From Bin5 sp022827195 (GTDB lineage Bacteria; Chloroflexota; Anaerolineae; Caldilineales; Caldilineaceae): DNA of 64,000 bases. The position numbers and the translations under genes are program-made. Location: positions 186,001 through 250,000 of the forward strand of contig OZ242331.1 in NCBI GenBank assembly GCA_965208275.1, written 5' to 3'. Within the stretch, counting starts at the first letter, position 1, and each line of letters begins with the position of its first letter. Shown piece by piece: positions 51,201 to 60,050 of the stretch. The notes under the pieces were generated by a model. That model was given only the letters and a program-made list of their open reading frames with translations. It did no database searches and was not told the DNA's origin.

Positions 51201-51998
51201 ATGAGTGATCGTGTGAAGGGAAAGGTTGCGTTGGTGACCGGGGCCGGTTCGGTCGGTCCGGGCTGGGGCAACGGGAAGGCGACGTCAGCGCTGTATGCGC
51301 GCGAGGGCGCCAAGGTGTTTCTGGTCGATTACAACCTGGAGGCCGCGCAGGAGACGAAGGCGGTGATCGACGGCGAGGGGGGCGATTGCGCCGCGCACCG
51401 GGCCGACGTCAGCGACTCCGGCGCGGTCGAAGCGATGGTGGCCGCGTGCATCGAGCGGTACGGCAGGATCGACATTCTGCACAACAATGTCGGCATCATC
51501 GAGGTGGGCGGGCCGGTCGAGATCAGCGAGGAGAACTGGGATCGGCTGATGGCGGTCAATGTGAAGGGGATGTTCCTGACGTGCAAGCACGCGCTGCCGC
51601 AGATGGAGTCGCAGGGCGGCGGCGCGATCGTGAACATTTCGTCGATCGCGGGCATCCGCTACACGGGGTATCCGAGCGTCTCGTACAACGCGTCGAAGGG
51701 GGCGGTGATCCAGCTGACGCAGAACATCGCGGTGCAGTACGCGGCCAAGGGGATTCGAGCCAACTGTGTGCTGCCGGGCCTGATGAACACGCCGTTCATC
51801 ACGCAGGGCCTGCAGGAGGCGTATTCGGACGGGGGCGTGGAGGAGATGATACGGCAGCGGGACGCGCTGTGCCCGACGGGGAAGATGGGAGATGCCTGGG
51901 ACGTGGCGTATGCCGCGCTGTTTCTGGCGTCGGATGAGGCCAAGTACATCAACGGCGTCAACCTGTTGGTGGACGGCGGGTTGACGTGCCGCTTTTAG
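51201..51998 (+). CDS. Short-chain dehydrogenase/reductase (SDR)
   Basis: 265 aa from ATG 51201, with GGGAGGG and GGGGAAG upstream. The cofactor motif is VALVTGAGSVGPGWGNGKA, an expanded glycine loop; NNVG follows, then the catalytic IVNISSIAG (Ser), SVSYNASKGAV (Tyr, Lys) and PG. It ends INGVNLLVDGGLT, as classical SDRs do. Probably NAD-dependent oxidation of a hydroxy acid or sugar in the pathway encoded downstream (zinc dehydrogenase, BKACE, amine oxidase). The stop is followed directly by a TTTTTCGTTTTCAG repeat. Confidence 0.9.
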   Translation: MSDRVKGKVALVTGAGSVGPGWGNGKATSALYAREGAKVFLVDYNLEAAQETKAVIDGEGGDCAAHRADVSDSGAVEAMVAACIERYGRIDILHNNVGIIEVGGPVEISEENWDRLMAVNVKGMFLTCKHALPQMESQGGGAIVNISSIAGIRYTGYPSVSYNASKGAVIQLTQNIAVQYAAKGIRANCVLPGLMNTPFITQGLQEAYSDGGVEEMIRQRDALCPTGKMGDAWDVAYAALFLASDEAKYINGVNLLVDGGLTCRF

Positions 51999-52030
51999 TT
52001 TTTCGTTTTCAGTTTCCGGTTTCTTGGTGG
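51996..52030. repeat. TTTTTCGTTTTCAGTTTCCGG dispersed repeat, copy e
   Basis: TAGTTTTTCGTTTTCAGTTT then CCGGTTTCTTGG begin with the SDR stop codon; the best-preserved copy of the family in this window. Confidence 0.7.
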
Positions 52031-52059
52031 GGAGTTGTTTGCGCGGGGAGGGATTTGCG

Positions 52060-53148
52060 TTGACCGGGAAAGTCCGAGCGGCGGTGGCCGTGGCGCGGCG
52101 GAGGATGGAGCTGCAGGCATTTGCGCGGCCGGAGATCGGTGATGAGGACGGGCTGCTGCGGGTCGAGATGTGCGGCGTGTGCGGCAGCGATCCGCGTATT
52201 TTCGACTGGGCGGACGCGAGCCGGTTTCCGCTGATCATGGGCCACGAGCTGGTCGGCCATGTTGCTGAGATCGGACGGCGGGCCGCGGCGCGCTGGGGCG
52301 TTGAAGTCGGCGACCGCGTGATCGTCGAGCACCTGTTTGGCTGCGGGCACTGCCGCTGGTGCCTGTTGGGCGAATACCGTTTCTGCAGCGAGGGGCAGGG
52401 GTACGGCGGACCGACGCCGTGCAGCGTGCCCCCGCACCTGTGGGGCGCGTACAGCGAGTATATGTACCTGGCGCCAAACGCACGCGTGCACAAAATTTCG
52501 GCGGATGTTCCGGCGGAGGCGGCCGCGATGACGTGCGCGAACATCGGCAACGGTCTGCGCTGGGTGCAGACCGTCGGCGGCGCGAAGAGCGGCGACACCG
52601 TCGTGGTACTTGGGCCCGGTGGGCAGGGCCTGGCGGCTGTGCTGGCGGCGAAGGAGGCCGGCGCGGGGCGCATAGTCGCGGCGGGTCTCAGCAGGGACGG
52701 GCACCGTCTGGCGCTGGCGCGGGCATTCGGCGCGACGGATACGATCAATCTGGAGGAGGACGACGCGGTCGAGACAGTGGGCGCGCTGACGGACGGCGAG
52801 TTGGCCGACCTCGTGGTGGATGTTACGGGTGCGACGGCTTCGCTGCCGCTGGCGCTGGAACTGGCGCGGCCGCTGGGGACGGTGGTGGTGGGTTCCAATA
52901 CCGGTGAAAAAGAGGCGGGAATCGTTGCGAGCAGGATGCCGGTGAAGGAGCTGCGGGTGCAGGGGGTGAACTCACACGATACGCCGGCAGTGCGGGCGGC
53001 GATCAAAGTGGTGGAGTCGGGGCGGTACCCGATCGAGAAGATGGTCACGCACCGGTTTTCGCTGGAGGAAGCGGAAACCGCTGTGCTGGCGGCCGGTGGG
53101 GAGGTCGAGCTGGAGGGGTTTATCAAGGGTGTGATCGTGCCCAACTGA
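52060..53148 (+). CDS. Zinc-binding medium-chain alcohol dehydrogenase
   Basis: 362 aa. TTG 52060 is preferred: GGGGAGGG is at 8 nt, while GTG 52024 lacks a site. Catalytic zinc ligands lie in CGVCGSD (near 37) and GHELVGH; structural zinc Cys are in CGHCRWC plus RFC. The Rossmann motif is VVVLGPGGQGLAAVLAAKEA. It probably oxidises a sugar alcohol or related hydroxyl compound and is co-directional with SDR and BKACE. Confidence 0.9.
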   Translation: MTGKVRAAVAVARRRMELQAFARPEIGDEDGLLRVEMCGVCGSDPRIFDWADASRFPLIMGHELVGHVAEIGRRAAARWGVEVGDRVIVEHLFGCGHCRWCLLGEYRFCSEGQGYGGPTPCSVPPHLWGAYSEYMYLAPNARVHKISADVPAEAAAMTCANIGNGLRWVQTVGGAKSGDTVVVLGPGGQGLAAVLAAKEAGAGRIVAAGLSRDGHRLALARAFGATDTINLEEDDAVETVGALTDGELADLVVDVTGATASLPLALELARPLGTVVVGSNTGEKEAGIVASRMPVKELRVQGVNSHDTPAVRAAIKVVESGRYPIEKMVTHRFSLEEAETAVLAAGGEVELEGFIKGVIVPN

Positions 53149-53163
53149 AGGCGGGGTGGAACT

Positions 53164-54105
53164 ATGGAGACAACCTGGGACTACGCGGACCAGCGGGAAT
53201 ACGTCAGGCACATTCAGGAAGGAATGCCGCCTGTGATTATCAGCGCGGTGGTGACGGGCGGGCACCAGCAGAGCGAGAATCCCGCGGTGCCGGTGACGGC
53301 GGAGGAGCAGGCGGCCGCGGCGGCCGAGGTTTTCGAGGCCGGCGCGACGATCATCCATATCCACGCGCGGCGGGCCGATGACCCCACGCAGGCGTCGCAC
53401 GAGGCCGAGCGCTACCGCGCGATCAACGAGCTGATGCGGGCGGCCGCGCCGCAGATCCTGATCGACAATTCGCAGGGCTTTGCAGACATTTCGACCGAGG
53501 GGAGCGGTTTTTTGGGTTCGGCGCATCACTACAAATCGGCGCCGATCGAGGCGGGGCCGGACATCATGGCCTTCAACCCGGGACCGATGACCTTCCGCGG
53601 CGGCGCGGCCTACACGGGCGGAGGGGCAGGGCCGAGCAAGGTGACGCTGGCGTCGTTTGACAGCGCAGAGCGGACCGCGCAGCGGCTGCGCGAACGGGGG
53701 ATCAAACCGCAGGTCTTCCTGTACCATCCGGGGCATCTGGACATCCTGGACTATCTGATCGAGCGGGATGCGCTGGAGAAGCCCTACTTTCTGCAGCTCG
53801 TTTTCGGGCAGGAGAGCGGGATCAACACCAGCATGGACAGTTTTCTCTACATGGTGCGCAATCTGCCGCGGGACTCGGTTTTCCAGACGTGCGCGCTGGG
53901 GCTGGAGGAGCTGCACGTGAACCTGATGTCGATGCTGCTCGGCGGGCACGTGCGCACGGGGCTGGAGGACTGCATCCACTACCAGCGCGGCGAGCTGGCG
54001 CAGAGCAATGCGCAGATGGTCGCTCGCATCGCTCGCATGGCGGAGGAGCTGGGGCGTGGGGTGGCGACGGTGGAGGAGACGCGCAGGATGTTGGCACTTC
54101 AGTGA
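53164..54105 (+). CDS. Beta-keto acid cleavage enzyme (BKACE, DUF849)
   Basis: 313 aa. VIISAVVTGGHQQSENPAVP carries the family N-terminal acid region, TIIHIHARRADDPTQ the zinc HxH (near 64), and NIxxxMLLGGHVRTGLEDC the C-terminal conserved block. It condenses a beta-keto acid with acetyl-CoA to yield acetoacetate and an acyl-CoA. The keto acid is unknown; the preceding two dehydrogenases would supply one. Confidence 0.92.
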   Translation: METTWDYADQREYVRHIQEGMPPVIISAVVTGGHQQSENPAVPVTAEEQAAAAAEVFEAGATIIHIHARRADDPTQASHEAERYRAINELMRAAAPQILIDNSQGFADISTEGSGFLGSAHHYKSAPIEAGPDIMAFNPGPMTFRGGAAYTGGGAGPSKVTLASFDSAERTAQRLRERGIKPQVFLYHPGHLDILDYLIERDALEKPYFLQLVFGQESGINTSMDSFLYMVRNLPRDSVFQTCALGLEELHVNLMSMLLGGHVRTGLEDCIHYQRGELAQSNAQMVARIARMAEELGRGVATVEETRRMLALQ

Positions 54106-54128
54106 GTTTTGGACTGATTGGGTAAGCC

Positions 54129-55265
54129 ATGGGGGAATTGGTGAAAAAGGCTGATTTTCTGGTCGCAGGCCTGGGAGCAATGGGGAGTGCAGCGCTCTAC
54201 CACCTGGCGCGGCTGGGCGCAGATGTCATTGGAATCGACCAGTTCCGGATTGGCCATGCACTCGGCAGCTCACACGGGCACTCGCGCGCGTACCGCAACT
54301 TCTATCATGACGCGATCTACGTGGAGTTGGCCGAGGCGGCGCTGCCGCTCTGGCGCGAGCTGGAGGCGCGTTCGGGCGAGCAACTGCTGACCCTGACCGG
54401 CCTGCTGCAGTTTGGCCGGCGCGGGAGCAACGCCTTGGAGCGCAAGATCGGCGTGATGGCGGCTCTGGGTCGAGCGCACGAACGGCTGAGCCCGGCAGAG
54501 GTGGCCGCGCGCTTTCCCGCGCTGCGGCTGCCGGAAGGTAGCGCGGCCTATCTGACCCCGCTGGGCGGGTTTCTGGATGCGGGGCGCTGCGTGCTGGCGC
54601 ATCTGCGCCAGGCGCGGGCGCTGGGCGCGCGCATCGATGAGGATGTGCAGGTCGAGCGCGTCAGTCTGCGCGGCGAACGGCCGCTGGTGGAAACCTCCGC
54701 GGGGCGCTATGAGTGCGAGCGGCTGATCATCGCGCCGGGGCCGTGGGCTTCTGAAGTTCTGGAGGATCTGGCCTTGCCGCTGGAGGTGACGCGGCAGCAA
54801 AAGTTCTATTTTCGGCCGGCGGATAGGGAGGCCTATGCGCCGGCACGTCTCCCGGTCTACGGGGACGTGGAGACGCAGTTCTACGGCTTTCCCGACTACG
54901 GCCCGGGGCTGAAGGTGGCGGACGACGGCCTGGGCGAGGTGACCTCGGCCGATGGTGTGGACCGGACGCTGGACGAGGCAAAGCGGGAGGAGTTGCAGCG
55001 CTGGCTCGAGTCGATCATGCCCGGGGCCGGGTTTTCGTACGTTTCGGGCGCGACCTGTATGTATACGGTGACGCCGGACCGGGACTTTCTGATCGGGCCG
55101 CACCCGGAGAACGCCAGCGTGCTTGTGGCGGCCGGGTTCTCCGGGCACGGGTTCAAGTTTTCGGCGCTGGTGGGCAAGATCCTGGCCGAGCTGGCCGTGG
55201 AGGGCAGGACGGAGCAGGAGATCGAGCGGTTCCGCCTTGACCGTTTTGGCGTGGCAAAACTGTAG
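54129..55265 (+). CDS. FAD-dependent amine oxidase (N-methyltryptophan oxidase/sarcosine oxidase type)
   Basis: 378 aa. The FAD motif FLVAGLGAMGSAALYHLARLG covers residues 10-30; SHGHSRAYRNFY is diagnostic of the MSOX/MTOX family. A conserved Cys in GATCMYTVTPDRDF (near residue 310) is the site of covalent FAD linkage, and GFSGHGFKFS ends the domain. It would demethylate or oxidise an N-methyl amino acid, giving formaldehyde and H2O2. The substrate could be sarcosine, N-methyltryptophan or another. Confidence 0.9.
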   Translation: MGELVKKADFLVAGLGAMGSAALYHLARLGADVIGIDQFRIGHALGSSHGHSRAYRNFYHDAIYVELAEAALPLWRELEARSGEQLLTLTGLLQFGRRGSNALERKIGVMAALGRAHERLSPAEVAARFPALRLPEGSAAYLTPLGGFLDAGRCVLAHLRQARALGARIDEDVQVERVSLRGERPLVETSAGRYECERLIIAPGPWASEVLEDLALPLEVTRQQKFYFRPADREAYAPARLPVYGDVETQFYGFPDYGPGLKVADDGLGEVTSADGVDRTLDEAKREELQRWLESIMPGAGFSYVSGATCMYTVTPDRDFLIGPHPENASVLVAAGFSGHGFKFSALVGKILAELAVEGRTEQEIERFRLDRFGVAKL

Positions 55266-55319
55266 ACAGCAGTAGGAGCGGCTTAACTGTCGAAGGCAGT
55301 ACTTAGCGCACGAGGCGTA

Positions 55320-55604
55320 TCAGCGCAGGGTGAGCGTGTTGAAGACGAACGAGAAGACGCCGCTCAAGATAGGAATCGAGAGTCCAGCGATCACCACCCA
55401 AAAAGCAACGAACTGCTTAAGAGTTTTGATTTCGGACTGCGAGATGCTTTCCTGAATGAATCCTTTTAGCTCTGCAATATCCTTCTTTGTTGCCATATTA
55501 CTTTCCAAGGCATCCATGCGCGTTTCAAGACGCACAATATCCTCTTTCGTGGCCAGGGACTCGATTCTGGCTTCTAGGGCAGCAACCCTCTCTTCAGTGG
55601 ACAT
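55320..55604 (-). CDS. Coiled-coil tail-anchored small protein
   Basis: 94 aa. ERVAALEARIESLATKEDIV, RLETRMDALESNM and ATKKDIAELKGF are coiled-coil repeats; VAFWVVIAGLSIPILSGVFS is the membrane helix. Two ATKxDI motifs match the protein at 50667. No function is known. Confidence 0.72.
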   Translation of the reverse strand: MSTEERVAALEARIESLATKEDIVRLETRMDALESNMATKKDIAELKGFIQESISQSEIKTLKQFVAFWVVIAGLSIPILSGVFSFVFNTLTLR

Positions 55605-55829
55605 CCTGCCATTCCGTGCTGGTAAGAGTTGGGGGATAATGATGACCCCATGGTCGCGCCATTTGAAATGCTTGTCAATGGCAATTGATACCGATTTGAG
55701 AACCTACGCTTTACTCAGCCAAGGCCAGGAAGTTGTGTCCTGAACACTGTCGGCAAGAGGACAATCGGGAACGGTTTTCGGCTTAACAGGCTGCGAAAGT
55801 CATGCGACCGAACAGACAAAGGAGCGGTT

Positions 55830-56855
55830 ATGAGCGAGTCATACGAATCGGATGCGCCGGCGTTCTACCGGGACGCGGTCGTGATCGACAGCCTCAACGT
55901 GAGCAACTGGGACAGCCCTGCGGTGATCGAGAGCCTGCAGGCGGGCGGCATCACGGCGTTCAACGCCACGACCGCGACGCTGGAGAACTTTACGCAGACG
56001 CTGGACAACATCGCGGCCTGGCTGCACCGCATCACAAGGTATCAAGATGTGCTGATGCAGGTGAAGAGTATCGCAGACATTGGGAAGGCGAAAAGGGAGA
56101 GGAAGGTCGGCGTCATCCTGGGTTTCCAGAACGCGACGCCGATCGAAAATGAACTGGACCGGCTGGCCCTGTTCTACGCGCTGGGCGTGCGCGTGATCCA
56201 GCTGACCTACAACGAGCGCAATCTGCTGGGGAACGGCTGTTTTGAACGCCGCGACGACGGGCTGAGCAACTTCGGCGTCGACGCGGTCGCGGAGATGAAC
56301 CGGCTGGGCATCTTGATCGACCTGTCGCACGTGGGAGAGCGGACGACGGTCGAGGCGATCGAGGCGTCGGAGCGGCCGGTGGCGATCACCCACGCCAACG
56401 CCAAGTCCTACTATGACACCGAGCGCAACAAGACCGACGAGGCGATCGCGCGCTGTGCCGAGAAGGGCGGCGTCATCGGCGCGACATCGATTACGACCTT
56501 TCTGCGCAAGGGGCCCGCGTCGACGCTGGCCGATTTCGTCGACGCGATCGATGACCTCGTGGCGCGGGTCGGGATCGACCACGTCGGCGTGGGCAACGAT
56601 TTCACGCAGGACCAGCCCGACGCCTTCTGGAAGTACATTCTGTCGCAGCAGGGGACCAAATACCCCGGCAAATTTGTCGCCGACCCGGCGATCGACTACC
56701 GCAAGGTCCAGCTGTATCCGCCCGGGCTGGAGACGCCGGCCGACATGCCGAACCTGGCCGCGGCGCTGATCGAGCGGGGCTACAGCCCTGACGACGCGGC
56801 CAAGCTCCTGGGCGGGAACTGGCTGCGGCTGTTCGGCGACGTGTGGTCATCCTGA
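55830..56855 (+). CDS. Membrane dipeptidase-like (peptidase M19 family), first zinc site altered
   Basis: 341 aa; AAAGGAG is near the ATG. The family is clear: GFQNATPIENELDRL (bridging Glu), VIQLTYNERNLLGNGCFE, ILIDLSHVGERT (His), ITHANAKSYY (His), HVGVGNDF (Asp). The N-terminal H-x-D of active M19 enzymes (VVDGHNDxx) reads VVIDSLNVSN: Leu22 and Val24 replace the two ligands. One metal of the pair is probably not bound in the usual way, so the activity may differ from dipeptide cleavage. Confidence 0.85.
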   Translation: MSESYESDAPAFYRDAVVIDSLNVSNWDSPAVIESLQAGGITAFNATTATLENFTQTLDNIAAWLHRITRYQDVLMQVKSIADIGKAKRERKVGVILGFQNATPIENELDRLALFYALGVRVIQLTYNERNLLGNGCFERRDDGLSNFGVDAVAEMNRLGILIDLSHVGERTTVEAIEASERPVAITHANAKSYYDTERNKTDEAIARCAEKGGVIGATSITTFLRKGPASTLADFVDAIDDLVARVGIDHVGVGNDFTQDQPDAFWKYILSQQGTKYPGKFVADPAIDYRKVQLYPPGLETPADMPNLAAALIERGYSPDDAAKLLGGNWLRLFGDVWSS

Positions 56856-56876
56856 ACCGGCTCTGAGCCGCCCGGC

Positions 56877-57974
56877 TCACAGCGTATCGGGGATCCTCGG
56901 CCTGAGCATCACGCGCCAGTAGTAGCCGTCGACCTGGCAGAATATCAGGTTGGGCTCGACCTCGTAGATGGTCGGATAGGAGGAGCCAATGCCTTCGCCG
57001 ATGATGGTCTCTTCCCACTCGCGGCCGCTGCCGTCCTCGCTGATGGCCAGTCTGATCTGGGCGGAGCCCATGCCCTCCTCTCCGGGTCCGCCTGGCGACC
57101 CGGCGGGATAGCGCACGCCGTAGCAACTGAGCAGGCGCCCGTCGGCGAGCTTGATCAGACAGGGGTCTAGGCCGCGTTCCAGTCCGGTGTAGACCGGTCC
57201 CTCCCACGAATTGCCGCCATCGGTGCTGCGCGCGCTGTAGAGGGGCGTGTAGTTGCCGCTGCGCATGATGCAGAAGAGGTCGCCGTTGTCGAGCTGGACG
57301 AAGCTGGGCTCGCCATAGCCTTCGCCGACCGCGTCATCGTCCTCGGTCGGACGGGCGACGGTCGAAACGTAGTCCCACGACTCGCCGTTGTCGGTCGAGC
57401 GCACGATCGCGGTGCGCAGTTTGTAGGGCTCGTCGCCCGGGAACTCGTCCCGGTTGCGGTGGCCGACGGGCACGACGCGGTCGGAGTGGAAGTTGCCTTC
57501 GATCGTGGCGAGCAGGGCGCCGTCGGGCATTTCGACGATATTGCGCCAGGCGTAGATGCCGTACCACTCGTAGCGCTTGCGTTTGCGGCGCGGGCCGTCG
57601 GGGACACGGAATACCGCGGTCGACTCTTCGATCGTTTCGAGATCATCGGTGGAGCGCCACAGCGGGCCGCGGTAGACTCCCTGGGACTCATACTCTGTGT
57701 CCTGGCCGAGCGCGATGAAGAGGCCGGGGCGGCAGAGATGGGCGATGAAGAGGTTTTCCTCGCCGATGCCGTCCGGATTGTTGGGCCGCAGGATGCGTTC
57801 CCAGCGGTCATCGTCGTGGGCGACGACGCTGCGGCCGCCGTCGGTCGATTTCATTTTTCCGCGAAAGTATATCGTGCCTTCGGGGCCTTGGACGCAACGG
57901 ACCCAGATGAAGTTGCGGCCCTCGCCGAAGTTGCGGACCTCTCCGATTTTGAGCACGAAGGGGAGCTGGGACAT
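56877..57974 (-). CDS. BNR-repeat sialidase-like hydrolase (copy 2, downstream)
   Basis: 365 aa from ATG 57974 (AGGAGA upstream). Asp-box motifs: GKMKSTDGGRSVV, AIVRSTDNGESWDYV and ARSTDGGNSWEGPVY, with LFCIMRSGNYTPLYS and LDPCLIKLADGRLLSCYG. It belongs to the exo-alpha-sialidase/neuraminidase-like propeller group. The frame runs open further upstream through the preceding gene, but that is chance. A near copy precedes it (58057-59154). No signal is present, so it acts in the cytosol on an imported compound. Confidence 0.85.
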   Translation of the reverse strand: MSQLPFVLKIGEVRNFGEGRNFIWVRCVQGPEGTIYFRGKMKSTDGGRSVVAHDDDRWERILRPNNPDGIGEENLFIAHLCRPGLFIALGQDTEYESQGVYRGPLWRSTDDLETIEESTAVFRVPDGPRRKRKRYEWYGIYAWRNIVEMPDGALLATIEGNFHSDRVVPVGHRNRDEFPGDEPYKLRTAIVRSTDNGESWDYVSTVARPTEDDDAVGEGYGEPSFVQLDNGDLFCIMRSGNYTPLYSARSTDGGNSWEGPVYTGLERGLDPCLIKLADGRLLSCYGVRYPAGSPGGPGEEGMGSAQIRLAISEDGSGREWEETIIGEGIGSSYPTIYEVEPNLIFCQVDGYYWRVMLRPRIPDTL

Positions 57975-58056
57975 TGTGGTCTCCTGTGATTCGTTCGGCG
58001 AGCGCAGACGCGCCCGTTTCATGCCTAATTGATAGCGGCGGGCGATGCCGTCCGGC

Positions 58057-59154
58057 TCAGAGCGTATCGGGGATCCGCGGCCTGAGCATGACGCGCCAGT
58101 ACCAGCCGTCGACCTGGCAGAAGAGCAGATTTGGCTCGACCTCGTAGATGGTCGAGTAGGCGGAGCCGAGCCCCTCGCCGATGGTGGTCTCGACCCAGTC
58201 GCGGCCGCTGCCGTCTTCGCTGATGGCGAGTTTGAGCAGGCCTGCACCCTTGCCCGAATCACCTGGACCTCCTGGCGTGCCGGCGGGGTAGCGCATGCCG
58301 TAGCAGCAGAGCAGGCGGCCGTCGGCCAGTTTGAGCAGGCAGGGATCGAGGCCGCGCTCGAGGCCGGTGTAGACCGGTCCTTCCCAGCTGTTTCCTCCAT
58401 CCGTGCTTCTTGCGCTGTAGAGCGGCGTGTAGTTGCCGCTGCGCATGATGCAGAAGAGGTCGCCGTTGTCGAGCAGGGCAAAGCTGGGCTCGGCGAAGCC
58501 TTCGCCGACCGCGTCGTCATCCTCGGAAGGGCGGGCGACGGTTGAGATGTAGTCCCACGATTCCCCGCCATCGGTCGAGCGGACGACTGAGGTCCTGAGC
58601 TTGTAGGGCTCTTCGGAGTGGATCTCGGCCCTGTTGCGGGCGCCGACCGGCGCGACGCGGTCGCTGTGGAAGTTGCCCTCGATCGTGGCGAGCAGCGCGC
58701 CGTCGGGCATCTCCACGATGTTGCGCCAGGCGTAGAGGCCGTACCATTCGCCCGGTTCGCGTTTGCGACGCGGGCCGTCAGGGATGCGCAGGACGGTGGT
58801 AATCTCTTCGATGTTTTCGAGGTCGTCGGTCGAGCGCCACAGTTGCGCATGGTAGACGCCGGGAGACTCGTATTCGACGCTCTGGCTGAGAGCGACGAAA
58901 AGGCCGGGCCGCCAGTGGATCGAGACCAGGCGGTGCTCCTCGCCGTAGTCGCGCGGCTGGTTCGGGCGCAGGATGCGCGCCCAGCGCTCGTCGTCGTTAG
59001 CGACGACGCTGCGACCGCCGTCGACCGATTTCATGCCTTTGCAGAAGTAGATCGTGCCGTCCGGGCTCTGGGCGCTGCGCACCCAGCCGAAGGTCTGACC
59101 CTCCCCGTAGCTTTGGACCTGTCCGACTTTGAGCACGAAGGGAATCTGGGACAT
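58057..59154 (-). CDS. BNR-repeat sialidase-like hydrolase (copy 1, upstream)
   Basis: 365 aa, the same length as its neighbour and alignable throughout: SQIPFVLKVGQVQSYGEGQ, GMKSVDGGRSVV, VVRSTDGGESWDYI, LFCIMRSGNYTPLYSARSTD. AGGAG precedes ATG 59154, 9 nt after the stop of the permease gene. The pair is a recent tandem duplication at the end of a peptide-type ABC operon. The substrate may be a glycan part (sialic-acid-like or other). Confidence 0.85.
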   Translation of the reverse strand: MSQIPFVLKVGQVQSYGEGQTFGWVRSAQSPDGTIYFCKGMKSVDGGRSVVANDDERWARILRPNQPRDYGEEHRLVSIHWRPGLFVALSQSVEYESPGVYHAQLWRSTDDLENIEEITTVLRIPDGPRRKREPGEWYGLYAWRNIVEMPDGALLATIEGNFHSDRVAPVGARNRAEIHSEEPYKLRTSVVRSTDGGESWDYISTVARPSEDDDAVGEGFAEPSFALLDNGDLFCIMRSGNYTPLYSARSTDGGNSWEGPVYTGLERGLDPCLLKLADGRLLCCYGMRYPAGTPGGPGDSGKGAGLLKLAISEDGSGRDWVETTIGEGLGSAYSTIYEVEPNLLFCQVDGWYWRVMLRPRIPDTL

Positions 59155-59163
59155 GGTTGGCTC

Positions 59164-60048
59164 CTATTTTTCGATCAGGGCGCGCGGGTCGAGCGCGTCG
59201 CGCAGCGCGTCGCCGATGAAATTGATGCAGAGGACAGTGAGCGTGATCATGAAGCCGGCCGGCAGCCACATCCAGGGCCTCTTTTCCAGGTTGTCGAGCG
59301 AGCGCACCGCGCCGACGACGTTGCCCCAGCTGGCGGTCGGCTCCTGCACGCCCAGGCCGAGAAAGCTGAGCGACGTCTCGGTCAGGATCGCGCCCGGCAG
59401 ACTGAAGGCGAGCTGGACAACAAGGTAGGGGACGACGTTGGGGAGAACATGGCGCAGAACGATCTTTCTCTGCGTCACACCGATGCTGCGCGCCGCCATG
59501 ACAAAATCCTCTTCGCGCAGCGACAGGATCTGGCCGCGCACAAAGCGGTAGATCTCGCCCCAGCCGAGCAGACCGAGGACGATCATGGTGACGACGATGT
59601 TGGGGTCGCCGGAGAGGGCGGCGATGCTGATGACAATGATCAGCGCCGGCATGGCGTTTACGATCTCCATCGTCCGCTGCAGGATGACGTCGACCGCGCC
59701 GCCGGCGTAGCCGGAGATGGCGCCGGCCACGATGCCGATGGTGAACAGGATGCCGGTGATGACGAGTGAAACGGAGAGTGAGACGCGGCCCCCGTAGAGC
59801 ACGCGGGCCCAGACATCGCGACCGACGCGGTCGGTGCCCAGCCAGTGGTCGGCGTCGGGCGAAGCGAAACGATTCATGACGTCAAGATAAATGGGGCCGT
59901 GGGGGGCAAGAAGGGGCGCGGCGATGACCAGCAGCAGAATGACGGCGAGGACGACGGTGCTTGCAATCGCCAGACGGTGACGGCGAAAGCGTGCCCAGGC
60001 GCGTGAACTGAGTGTTTCGGTTGGCTCTTCGATCTGCAGTACAGCCAA
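59164..60048 (-). CDS. Peptide/opine-type ABC transporter permease, DppC family
   Basis: 294 aa. The N-terminal Opp_C helix is SRAWARFRRHRLAIASTVVL, ADHWLGTDRVGRDVWARVLY is the periplasmic signature, and the EAA loop is FVMAARSIGVTQRKIVLRHV with LPNVVPYLVVQ. It partners with DppB at 60051 (2-nt gap). No OppD/OppF-type ATPase lies in this window. Confidence 0.92.
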   Translation of the reverse strand: MAVLQIEEPTETLSSRAWARFRRHRLAIASTVVLAVILLLVIAAPLLAPHGPIYLDVMNRFASPDADHWLGTDRVGRDVWARVLYGGRVSLSVSLVITGILFTIGIVAGAISGYAGGAVDVILQRTMEIVNAMPALIIVISIAALSGDPNIVVTMIVLGLLGWGEIYRFVRGQILSLREEDFVMAARSIGVTQRKIVLRHVLPNVVPYLVVQLAFSLPGAILTETSLSFLGLGVQEPTASWGNVVGAVRSLDNLEKRPWMWLPAGFMITLTVLCINFIGDALRDALDPRALIEK

Positions 60049-60050
60049 TC

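Noticed and set aside
56877..58850. 657-aa single protein spanning two hydrolase genes
   Set aside because: The upstream part is the +1 shadow of the first copy; the ATG at 57974 has a good ribosome site and yields a protein equal in length to its paralogue.
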